From Thuidium tamariscinum (lineage: Eukaryota > Streptophyta > Bryopsida > Hypnales > Thuidiaceae): a stretch of 64,000 nt of DNA. Where the stretch lies: assembly GCA_947034885.2 (NCBI GenBank), contig OX344749.2, positions 39,399,682-39,463,681 of the forward strand. The letters run 5' to 3'. Positions 38,431-49,474 of this stretch are shown here, in pieces. The notes beneath the pieces were generated by a model. That model was given only the letters and a program-made list of their open reading frames with translations. It was not told the origin of the DNA and ran no database searches. Each line of letters opens with the position of its first letter. The stretch's first letter is position 1. The translations under genes were made by a program, and so were the position numbers.

Positions 38431-39297
38431 TAAAAGCTACACTCACGCAGGTAGTGAATAACTCGTGACGTAGTGTTGGATACATGTCTATTGTAGCCTG
38501 TGTCTAGGATCTTGAAAATGAATCATTCCATAGTTTGTGACTATGATTTATATGTCTGCAGATTAATGTTGCCCGTTAGTGCTCCAAGTACTAATAATTG
38601 AGCGCCGGATTTCATTTGATCTTATAATTACGGTACGAGTCGTTTGGGGTGTAGATTCAAAAATCACCATTGTTATTGCATTAAACAGACATATTTATTG
38701 ATCTTTCTTTTCAAAAGACAATCTTGTTTATAATTTTTGGTTTCTTGATTCCTAAGAATTTCCCAACGGATTAGTTGATCTACTATGATATAACTATATA
38801 TATTTTAGTTAGTTATATGTTGATTTTCTATTGCTCTAGGAGAAGAAATATTATCAGATTCTTTTCTGGATTTGTATGTATTTTGGATCCACTCGATGTG
38901 ATTTTATTCTAGGTAATTCTGACGGTCTATGCAGGTACATGTATTCATTATAGGAAGTTCGGTGACCTACTTGGATATAGAACTCAATAAGCTTAATTGG
39001 CCTATCAGCACATACCTGGCTGACAAGCCCAATATAACAAGATTTTATTGCATGATATTCATTTATTCTTTAATGCTCGTCAATACTACTTTCATGGGAG
39101 TTTGATCTATTTAATGTCAGCTTTCCCAGATTATCTTATGAGAGTTCCATGTTAGAATATTATGGAGACATTCTAGAATATCTTGGAGACATTCTAGAAT
39201 ATCATGAGCTTAAAACCAAACCGTCTCAACTTCAAGTCATGCTGCATCACATAGAAGACTTCATTTAGTTTTTATTTTCCAACACTGTGTTGATGCA
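38431..39297. promoter_or_regulatory. shared divergent promoter region of the two transposon genes
   Basis: The 867-bp gap separates the start codons of the minus-strand ParB/methylase-like gene and the plus-strand transposase. It is AT-rich and contains a short direct-repeat cluster at 39152-39210. No confident TATA box was assigned. A divergent layout would let one region control both genes. Confidence 0.5.
39152..39210 (+). repeat. triplicated 21-bp motif upstream of the transposase
   Basis: Three head-to-tail copies of TTCTAGAATATCTTGGAGACA-like sequence (about TTAGAATATTATGGAGACAT, TCTAGAATATCTTGGAGACAT, TCTAGAATATCATGAG). Each contains the palindrome TCTAGA or a variant. They end about 90 bp before the transposase ATG and could be binding sites for an element protein or a transcription factor. 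Confidence 0.6.
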
Positions 39298-42200
39298 ATG
39301 GCTTCTATCAGAGCAAATGGACACGAGGTCCCACTTCTTCTTTGTCTTGATTCCTCTGGCTTAGCTGATGTTTCAAGCCACTTGCTTCATGTGCGTTATG
39401 GTTTTGTTGAGTCTTCAATCTATGTAGAGAAAGAAGTACAGTCGGAATCCGGGACGCTTCTCCACTCGATTCTTATCCGTAGAATTAGAAATGAGGAAGG
39501 CTCTTTCTGGAGCTTAGGTGCTGGACGTTATAGGGCATATGGATTAGTAACAGAAGTCATGGATGCTTCAACAGAGGTTTTGATGCCAGTGCCTGTGGCC
39601 GACGCAGCTTCTATTCCTAGGTTGCGAGCCGTCAAGCTGGAGCCTGATGGACTCTCCCCCTCTTCTCTTCATTTCGGTCTTCCTTCATCAAAGGATGATG
39701 AAGGAAGCTTCTCTTGTCCTGTTGTTGTGTTGTCTAGTGATTCAGAGGAAGACCCAGTGAAGTACAATTGTCTCCTATCCGAATCAGAAACGGCTGGCAC
39801 TTATGTGCACCTTGGAACACCTGAATCCGTTGGTATGCGAGATAGTAGTGCTGGTAGTTCAGTGTTCTCTCGACCGCCGTTGTATCCACAAGAACAAGGC
39901 AGTTCGAGTGTTATAGACTCTCTGAAGAAGCTACGGACTATTCGAGGATGCAGAAACGAGCTCGCCCAGATTGATTTTGATTCGATTGAGCACAAGACAG
40001 TTCCATTTCTTCCAACATCATTTGACGGTGATATTGTCCTAGAATTGCCACCTTGCCGTTCATTACCTTCGTCAAGCTCTTCGAAGAGTATGGCTGGTAT
40101 GGACAAACGCTACGATGGTCATACGTGGTGTCGCACGATGACCTCAAACATTCACAATAATCTTGGCCTCAAATTCAGGAAGTCTTCATGTGTTGGTCAC
40201 CTTATATGTACCAACACATCTTGCGATTACATATCTAGGTGCTCTAAGAGAAACGAGACTGAGTGGATGGGTAATACTAGTACTCCGTTCCTCGTAGGGT
40301 CAATTCCACCACGAGATTCCACTTTAGCTTGTAGAGTTTGTAAAACTTCACCTACCTGTGTCAGTTTCTGTGATGCTAGGATCTACTATGTTGTAGGATC
40401 ATCTCATATGACCCGGGCTTGCATTCATCTAGGCAATCATAACCACCCAGTTCCAGATGGTCTTTGTCGAGATTCAGTGGACACCGTTTCTAGCCTTCTA
40501 GCAAAAGAGGTTGCAAAAACACCTACCGCTAAAGCCTCCGCCATAGCTTTAGCTGCTAGCAAGGAATTCTTGGATACTTTTTTGGTTCATTCAGGTGATT
40601 CTCCGAAGGAAATGTTGAAAGGCCCTGCCTTGGATGCAGTGATGGACAAGTTCCAAGTCTTAAGTTCTCCAAACGTTCAGAACATCATTGCCTCTTTCCG
40701 AAGCAATGGAAGCGGGGGAGGTGAAATCGACCGCTTACTTGCAATGAAGAGGCAGGCCAAGATCGAGTTCATTCACGACAGTGTATTTCCCGGACAAGGA
40801 CAAGAAAAGGTGTACCTCTTCAAGATGCTTGTGGACGGCCCTGGAAGTGGAGTCGATCTTGTGAAGCGCATGCAACCAGGTGGGGATCTGGAGAATTGTT
40901 GGCTTATGTTTGACCATGTGAAGCGTGTCAAAGGGTGGACTACAATCGCTTGCCATGTTTATGATTCAATTTATTGCAAGGTGATGACTATAGCGGTTTG
41001 CGACATGCAATCCGAGGACACGGAGGGCCAAGCCATCATGTGGAGATGCTTGAATCGAGTTATGGGGAAAAATGGCTTGGACAATCCCAACTTCAAAGGC
41101 TTCATGGCAGATAGTGCTCAAGCAAATTGGAATGCTGTTAGGATCGTTTATGGGTCCGGTGATGCATCCATCAAAATGGTTGATAGAGAACGCACGTGCC
41201 TTTTCCACTGGGCAACTTCTTTGAAGCAGCACACGGAACGACTCATCAAGAGAGATATGCAAGCTCAACACGTGAGGTTGTGTAGAGATTACAAAGATGC
41301 AAGGACTCTAGACGAAGCGGAGAGCAGGTATCTTCAAATCAAGGCATGGTGGTATTCGTCTGGTGCAGCCTCTGAAGAGTCGTTGAGAGAGCTAGAGCTT
41401 TGGTTAGCTTTTTGGCACTTCCGTTATCGCCAATGGGGTGGATTCATGGAGACAGTAAGTAATTTCTTTTATTTATTTATTTTTTTTCAATGTCCATTTT
41501 GTCTTTATCACAACCTTAGTTTCTAGATTTTCAAACATTAACTATTCTTACTTAGTGAAATTGTCCCTCAGTTGTAACTGGGATCTTCATCTGAATCCTG
41601 TCTCGCTACCGAGAGGACGTCGCTATAGGGTTTTGGTTGCCCATTTTGTAGCTAGTATACAACTCTCGTCTTATTAAAAGGGCCCTTAAGCCCTTTGTGA
41701 TTGATTGACGTTGCGGCCCTGGCCCCCCCCCCTCAACCACAGCTCTAAACTAAAATACTTATATGTACTCGGTGGATTTGGTTTTTCCTGTATCTATAGT
41801 CAAAAGTATCTACGATGTCTCGGTACAGTCCTTTCATGGTATTGGCTGAATGATCGTCCCTTCTTTAAATTGGATATTTTGGTTGTATTATATTATTCTC
41901 ATTTTCCACTCTTATTAACATGGCCTATTTCTGTACTTCCAGAGTTTGTCAGCAGACGAAGAAGCAGATATTCCATCCTGCAACCTATCGGAAACGATTC
42001 ACAACAAGTGGCTTCAAGCATCTGGGAAACGTGGTACCGACTTATATGTTGCCACTTGTGACGATTGGATTCGAGCATTTATGCAAATGACTAATTATCG
42101 CGTGTATCTGAATGGTGGACCTTCTGGAACTGGACCGTCCCGACATGATCTAAAGTTAAAGCGAGCAGTAGCATCTATGGACGGGAAGAAGATTGTTGAT

Positions 42201-43316
42201 GCATTGTGCAGTATGCCTGGTGCGGAGGAACTGTGCACACGTGTACCCCATTTAGAAGGGGAGGAAGTCTTCGGCTCCACAAAGCGCAAGCATGATGAGC
42301 CTATTGGATCCGAAGGTGATTCCCACCGCCCAGATAAGGTCAATTTCTCTCACCCTAGAGTACAATTGAAATCTAGCACTGCTCTGAATGCATCTACAGA
42401 TGATGGAGCTCCAGTGTTTCCTCATGCCATGCACGTATTGGAGACGGACTGTGACCCTTCACAGTGGCACATTGCTCGCATTTCCGTCAAATCCAAGAGG
42501 AAGTGCCATGCCATTCAAGCACAGACGGAGGTGAAGTGCAAGATGTCCATAGTTCGAGGTGCTAAAGCCGTTGCAGCACCAATGTATAAAGGTCAGAAAC
42601 GTGAGTACAAAGGTACGAATGTTGAAACAGATGACTTCTGGTTTTGTCCAGACGACATTCAACGTTGCGTTATGGGACCTAGGAGGTCTCATGTCCTTAC
42701 TCGCCCTCAACTCCCTGAAATCTGGCCTGTGATGTTGGGTACAAGTCTTACTTCTCATGAGATTATACTTTTTGAAGAGGCTGGTTTTCGCCTTCAAGAG
42801 AGCCCATCATTGTCTCCACGTCGCTTGTTCACATCTTCGAGACTTTTCGAGGTTTTGGAATGGAACTATTCAAAGGCAGCTCACTCCGACAAGCCTCCTT
42901 GCATTCGAAATGGAAAAAACATTCGGAGGAATGATAAGGCGCCCACTAATGATCACCAAAATCAATGGGAGAGTGCAAGAAATGTCACGGGCAATATCCT
43001 TGGAGTGAACATCCTCCCTTATCCAGGCCTTGGAGCTGTTATCACTTTACAGTCTGGTGTAGAACCTCATCACATGGTATATCGTGTCACTATTTCAAGT
43101 TTCCCAGCTTGCACTTGCTTGTACTTCATTGGTATGTTGTCTGCATCCATTGGCAAGAGAGGGAAATATGTTAACTGCAAACATTTATATTATATTTTTC
43201 GTTATTTGTGCAAGGTTGACCAAAAGAAGGACAAGTTCATTCACGCCCCTAGCTTTAGCATGGATGAGATTATGACACTACTAGAGAAAGCAGGAATGAT
43301 AAAAATTAAGGTCTGA
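39298..43316 (+). CDS. MULE-type transposase with SWIM zinc finger
   Basis: Two exons, 39298-41454 and 41943-43316, joined in phase 0 to 1176 aa. N-terminal third: unknown, with a SUMO-interaction-like VVVLSSDSEED at residues 142-152. Middle: Cys/His-rich region (CVGHLICTN, CRVCKTSPTC, HLGNHNHPVPDG) like the WRKY/GCM1-type DNA-binding fingers of MULE proteins. Then the RNase-H-like core with CWLMFDHVKRVKGWTT, FKGFMADSAQANWNAV and CLFHWATSL. C-terminus: SWIM finger CxC...CxH at Cys1109, Cys1111, Cys1131, His1133. The frame is intact. The neighbour on the other strand and the inverted ends place it as the element's own transposase. A domesticated FAR1-like role is the alternative, less likely given the target duplication. 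Confidence 0.85.
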
Positions 43317-44174
43317 TTTAGCAGTACTAGCATTCAGCACATCTATACCGGATTATTAGAAAACTCTACGCCATCCATGATTGTATGTAGTACCGGTACA
43401 ACTATAGAGGATGAGTATCTGTCCCTCATGAAGTCTTTGTAGGCCTTCATTTGTACTCGGTTTTCAAGAAATATATCTTTTTCTGTATTGAATACCCTTT
43501 TTTTCTAAAACTCTTATGCCCTTTCATTGTAACCTCCTAACCCTAACCCTTGACCTTAGATTGTATGATAGATTTATGATGAATTGTTTTGAACCACTGA
43601 TTACTCTATCAATTGCGTGCTTGCTTTCAAGTTGCTCAAGAACCCTAAGCCAATAAATGTCATTCTCCTATTATCTGTATTTTATGCTACACGGATTCCA
43701 AAAATTTTGATTGGTTATTGAAGCCCTAAACCTGAAATTGAGGGTCATTCTTTCATAGCAGCAAAAACAGTGCTTGGAAAGTTGGGAGCTCTTTTAAATT
43801 TAGTCCAATATTCAATCAACGGATTGTTTGACATTGCAATCATCTCACATTCTTTGCCTTTAATTCTATATCATAGGAAAAAGTCTTAAGTAAAAGGTGT
43901 CCAAGAAGTAGTATATGTTAATAGGTTTTAGACCCTAAACCCATGGTTCCAAGTCCACGGTTTTAGGTCCACGGTTATAGGATCTCTGTCACACCCTAAA
44001 CCAATGAACTGGGGGTAGATATATACTACTCGGATCACCTTAAATCAACAGTCCATTGAATTTTTTTGGGAATATTGAAAAAAATTACAATTTACTTCGA
44101 CTAAATATCTAGGCTCGCATAATGTACGCTCACAGCTCTCAGGCTCACGCTTTTAGGCTCACAATTTAGCGTCG

Positions 44175-44186
44175 TTGGAGTGCGTG
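44175..44186 (+). repeat. target-site duplication, right
   Basis: TTGGAGTGCGTG, identical to 31609-31620 and directly abutting the right inverted end of the 12.55-kb element. Confidence 0.75.
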
Positions 44187-45473
44187 AAGGGTTTGGATTC
44201 TCTCTATTTGGTTGTTGTGTTGTGAGGGAAGATGAATTTGTGATGTTTTGTTTTTTTTGGTGGTGAGAGAGCATTTTATGAGCAGGTTTTGAAATTGAGG
44301 GTGTACAAGGAGATTTTGAATTGTGTAGTGATGAATTGACTTTCTTACAGATTCAACATTTCAAGTCGTCGATTTTGAAGAATTGAGATGATATATGAAG
44401 GAAGAGAGGTACAATGAGAGCTATGGGAGTTTATTGAGTGGGGAATTGGTAGATCAAACAATATATACTTCAGACAGTGCACTCAATATCACTGCACTAG
44501 CAAACAAACCAAGTTATAATGATAGTCATGAATGTGCATATTACTACTCAACAAGTGATAGTAAACTTGATTAGGTTGTTTTGTAGGTCTAGCTTATCCT
44601 ATTTAAATGTCAAGTCAATTTAAAAGCTCTAAATCTAATTGGTTGTGAGGTAAAAACAATGAAGAAGGTAATTTCTCTATCTTTTCAGGTTCACAACATT
44701 TCTGTTTGCCAAGGACCAATTTCAAGTAAATTTTTGTTTGTTAAAATGGTTGATTTTGCAAGCAATTTTGGTCATATATAGAGCATATGTGTGATCTCTA
44801 AGGACCCGTTTTCTATTCTTTTAAGTGAAGTTACTGAGTATTTGAGCACTAGAAGAAAAGAAGGGGTTTTGCAACTACAATCTGCAACCACTTTTGTGGT
44901 TGCATTGAGCATTTGCAACTAGGTGACAATTTGAAGACCGTAGTTGCAATGAACAATTTGCATTAGTTGTAAGCTAGTTGCAAAAGACAGCAAAGTTGTC
45001 TCTCATCCAATAGCCTATATAGAAGTTTGTCGATGAACTTTCCTAATGTGGTTGTTGATGTACAACTTGATTGTTGCGATTGGTTTGCAATTGGATTATT
45101 TATAGATTTCAAAATTTTTAATCTATCTTTTTTTTTAGATTAGCAATCCAAGTATTTATATTGATAAATTTCACTACTTTAGAAAATTTTACCATGGGTA
45201 TAGAGAATCTTAAAAAACCAATTTTGCAAATTTCTAAAATTGGTAGATTTTTGTAGACTATAGAAATCTACAAATTGTAAAAATCTACAAATGATAGAAA
45301 TAGATGCATATAAGTTGTAGAAATGTACAAAATTTAGAAATATTAGATTTTCATTGTTAAAATTCATTATACAAGAATGCCATAACTTATGATTCTTAAA
45401 TGTTTAATCTAATGGTACACTTAACAATTGATATGGGATAATTGATATGAGACTTAATCCTAGTTGTTTCCTA

Positions 45474-46207
45474 GGGTGGTTGCAAGAAACACCGGTCCTA
45501 TTCTCTGTCACAATTGGAGTGACGTTGTTCTTTTTTGCTATAACTTTTGAATTAAAATATTTGAGGATATGAAATAATTATTGGAACTCTCTAACTTGAT
45601 GATTTTTACATCCCTTATTTTTCAGAAATTAAAAAAAATCATTTTATATTTAAAATTATTTATTGTTAATTTGTCACAAACTGAGGTTTAAGGGTTTTTA
45701 CTACGTTGGGAGTACCCAAATTTAATGATCTAAAGTTGAAATTTTCATGGTGCATTTGCATAGTAGGAAAGCATATTCCTATGGAAGGGAATCTAAAAAT
45801 ACATTATTTTATGTCTTCCACATGCGTGCAAATAGCACTCCCATTGCACGTAGTTTCTGACCATTGATAATAGAGTTGAGATTATTTTTTTGGTGGAATA
45901 TCATCACCATCAACTCTTCCCAAATGGCCAATTTTTAGATTCAAGAAAAATAACTTTTCCTATTTTTTACAAATTAAAATGTAAATATGCCCATTGTCAT
46001 GAGATTTTCCACTTTTCTAGTTCTCCTACTTGGAGAATTTTCCTAAGGTTTTCCTTCATAGGATACCTTCTTCTTTAAGTTTTATACATTAGACATATTT
46101 TTCATATTTTTTAAAAATTGATTTTCTAATTAAATAGTACTCCCAAAGAAAACAACGTTCATTTCCAAAACGCTAGGGAAAATGGACGGTGTTTCTTGCA
46201 ACGACCC
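45474..46207. mobile_element. GGGT-family element, copy 1 (734 bp)
   Basis: Ends GGGTGGTTGCAAGAAACACC and inverted GGGTCGTTGCAAGAAACACC. The 4-bp CCTA occurs at 45470-45473 and 46208-46211 as a target duplication. It lies inside the CACTA element 44847-46710. No coding frame of note. Confidence 0.82.
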
Positions 46208-46244
46208 CCTAGTTGTATACTAATTGTTTCTTAGTTGTAATGTA

Positions 46245-46480
46245 GTTGCTTACTAGTTGAATTTTAGTTGTAGGATAGTTGAATGCTAGTTGCACAATAA
46301 TTGACAACTAGTCACATAGTTGCATAGGAATTGCATGATAGTTGTGCAGTTGCATAGTAGTCACATATTAGTTGCACAATTGCATAGGAATTGCATGATA
46401 GTTGTGCAGTTGCATAGTAGTCACATATTAGTTGCACAATTGCATAGTAATTGCACAGTAGTTGCACAGTCGCACAATAG
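46245..46480 (+). repeat. 60-bp minisatellite in CACTA subterminal region
   Basis: A 60-bp unit (GCATAGGAATTGCATGATAG, then TTGTGCAGTTGCATAGTAGT, then CACATATTAGTTGCACAATT) is present twice almost identically from 46322 and continues as degenerate GTAGTTGCA-type repeats on both sides. It looks like expansion of the CACTA element's own subterminal repeat. Confidence 0.8.
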
Positions 46481-46710
46481 TCACACAAGTAGTAGTCAAC
46501 AACTATAATAAACATTGGATGTAGAATACCTTACAATTTTTTTTCTTTTTCATTCTCGTAACCCTAAACTTCATTTTGCAACTACTTTGCAACTACAATA
46601 ATGTAAACATCAATTTGGTGCAAATATAAAAGGTTGTAGTTGCCCGGCAGTTGCATAGGACATGTAGTTGCATTGGAGTCGGTTGTAGTGGATACATTTT
46701 TCTTCTAGTG

Positions 46711-48945
46711 AAGATATGTTGCACAACTTACTTGTCTCACTTGATGGACGCCTCATCAGTGAACAAGTTTTGGGGTGTGCCTAACAGTTGTATTTGGCTG
46801 CTTAAAATAGCTACTAGAAAAGGCTTTTGACTTGATGCAAGCTCCCGTCAATGAGTAGTAGATGTAGAGGTTGAAGTGGAGATTATCATATATTGTGAGT
46901 TTGATTCCAAAGTATATTGTTGTTTTTAAAGAATAAATGTCATCATTTTGCAAGATTCCAATGGATTCAATACTTTAACAAAGATAGATTAAATATAGTT
47001 AGATGATGAAACATACACAAATTTTAATTTTAATTTCGGTTGTATATTTTCAGGTGTAATTTTAGGCATGTGCCGTTTGTTGAATAACTACATTGATTTG
47101 ACTTTATACTTATAGCAACAAATCAACAAATCGCCTCCATGAGTTGTATTAATTCAATAGCTACGATTGTGCTATTGCTATCTGATTGTTTCTATTTTGT
47201 TTTTTTTCATAATTCTAAATGTGGTTTTAGTAAGAAATGAATCAATACTATGTCTATAGAGTGGGTAAGGTGTCTCTAGGTTGGATGCTAAGTCATGCAC
47301 ACTGCAACATAGCACACATGAGACGTTTGTCTGTCTCCCCAAATGGAATTATTTGGTCTTCATTGTTGAGAATGACACAATTTTTAAATTTTGTTAGTTT
47401 AGTTCATTCAATTACTTCAAGATACACTAATTGATTTCCTATTACATTTCTAAAAATTTAACCATTATAGAGCAACAAATACGGGAAAAGAATTCCATAA
47501 TGACTCCAAATTACCTACGCTTTCATCATTTGATGATAAGCAAAATGGTAGAAGGCAAAAAAACGAATCTTTTAATAGTACAAAATGTACAAATTTTATT
47601 GACACATAGAGGATATAAATGATATCAATCACACCCTAATAGCAAAGCAAGAACCATCCATAAAGGTAAGCGAACATAGTATGTAGGCACCAATCTATGC
47701 CAAATACATCACAAAGAACCAACTATATATCTAAACCCATACACTACGATTTGATACTTTAACAATGTTTAACCCCTAAAGGACCAAAGTACTTTTTTTG
47801 GCAACATAGCGATTTTGGGTAGGTACGTGTGATTAGAGATTTTGATATTTTGGAACGAAAATTTAATAGAAGGTGTGGACAAGGAGTATCTTCAAAGCCC
47901 AACAACTTTCGTGATTTTTGACTACATGGTTGAAAAGTTATCGCATAATATGTTGTTTGTTTCTCAACCCGGGCAGTTCGGGTAGATTAGAAAAAATCAC
48001 TTTTGAGGGAAATAAAAATTTGAAATTGGTTTTATAGATTTATATATACATGGAAAGCTTTCAATCACTCCATTTGGATTAATGAGTCAAAAGTTATGAA
48101 GAATTTTAGTTTCTGGGTAGTCATGGATTCTCTACTCTAAAATAAACTTTGAAATCCTTTATTTCACTCAATTTTCAATATTTTTGAAAAAAATTAAAAA
48201 ATTGGGTGAAGATTGTTTATTACAACGTTTGAACCATTGGAATTGGCATTTTTCAATTCAACAAATAAATTGTTAACATTTTAGTATTTTGAATCATTCT
48301 CTACTTTTTTCTACTTACTATTTTTTTTGTACATGTTGTACAATTCCAAATGATTTGAAAATTTTCAAGCATGTAGCCAACTTTAATTGAAGAATGAATC
48401 CAAAGAGTAACAATCATTTAAAAAAAAAATTCATATAAATCATGTGGCCTTCTGAATTGCAGCTGCCCGGATTTTCGTAGTGGTAAAAATAGGACTTTTG
48501 CAACTTCAAATTTTTTCTACATCTTTTTGAACTAGTGCACTAAAAGATACTATGGTTACATTATTCCAAAAATGTTTTTTTTTCTAAAATTTGATAGTTG
48601 TCCTAGAAATGATAGTTTTGGTGAAAACATAGTAAAAAACCTTTAGGGATTAATCAAGTTTTTTTCTTTAAATTATATTGTACAATATACTGCAGTGGAT
48701 TAAAGTTTTCTATAGTAAATTTCCTCAATAACATTGCATTTTTTTTCTATAACCCTAGATAACAAGACATATGTCAATCCAAGTGTAAATGCTTCACAAA
48801 TATTGACTACTACTTTTGTAGTAATAGTACTCTTTGGACTTTATGTCTAGTCATGGCATATGCCAAAACAAGCAGAAAATGTCAATTTGAAGTATTTTCC
48901 TTTACACATGTAGTTAAATTTTGTCTTCTTCCTCTTTAATTTCAT
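46711..48945. other. AT-rich spacer with one TTAA-type MITE
   Basis: No supported gene. A TTAA/CCC-type element is listed at 47769-48653. The rest is A/T-rich sequence with no family features. Confidence 0.5.
47769..48653. mobile_element. TTAA/CCC-type MITE, 0.88 kb
   Basis: Left border TTAACCCCTAAAGG, right border the inverted CCTTTAGGGATTAA. Inside, AACCCGGGCAGTTC and AGCTGCCCGGATTTT give further short inverted matches. It has the same border logic as the elements at 27284 and 55530. Confidence 0.55.
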
Positions 48946-49474
48946 TTAAACACCTAAATTCAACATACTAATTGTAATAGCCTCTACACGTATACCTTCT
49001 TTGAGATGAATCTCTTCAATTTTATCCATTTCCTCATTACTTATTCTTCTTTCAATATTTATATTTTCCAACACCATAACAAGAGTACCTATAGTAACTT
49101 TTTTTAGTTCATTGAAATTAGGTTCATCAATCCAATCACCTAATTCTTCCACATCAAGTGCATTAGAGTCAATGGGAACTTCAAAGGCATTAGTAAGATC
49201 AAATAGCTTGGATATCATAATGTCATTATATTTATCAACATCTCTTTTATGTGTACATAGAACTATTGTTTGATTATCAAGCACTTCAAGGATTCTTTCC
49301 ACATCTATAACGCATTCACCCAAATGAAAATCAATTTCTTCTTTGATTGGCTTTTGATCATGTATGATATTCAAAAATTCTAAATATAAGGATCTTTGCT
49401 ATGTCATACAAATGCTTTCAACATCCAATGATTTCCATTCAACCAATATAAGAAACTCTGCAAAAAATATTGTT

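Larger units (their letters stand above)
31621..44174. mobile_element. 12.55-kb composite MULE-type DNA transposon
   Basis: The ends are inverted copies. The left has GCTATATTGCGAGC, then GAGCATGAGCCCAAGAGC. The inverted right has GCTAAATTGTGAGC, then AAGCGTGAGCCTGAGAGC. That is 28 of 36 aligned bases. Immediately outside, the 12-mer TTGGAGTGCGTG occurs in direct orientation at 31609-31620 and 44175-44186, as a target duplication should. Inside are a MULE/SWIM transposase on the plus strand, a ParB/methylase-like gene on the minus strand, and a tandem array in an intron of the latter. MULEs usually make 8-11 bp duplications, so 12 may include chance bases. Both genes are open throughout, so the insertion looks fairly young. 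Confidence 0.78.
44847..46710. mobile_element. CACTA-type element, 1.86 kb, with nested insertion
   Basis: Starts CACTAGAAGAAAAGAAGG and ends TTTTTCTTCTAGTG. Flanks are GAG and AAG, one mismatch in a 3-bp duplication. Subterminal regions are dense in TTGCAACTA and its complement, as CACTA subterminal repeats usually are. A GGGT-family element occupies 45474-46207; without it the CACTA element is about 1.13 kb. No transposase is left. Confidence 0.8.
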
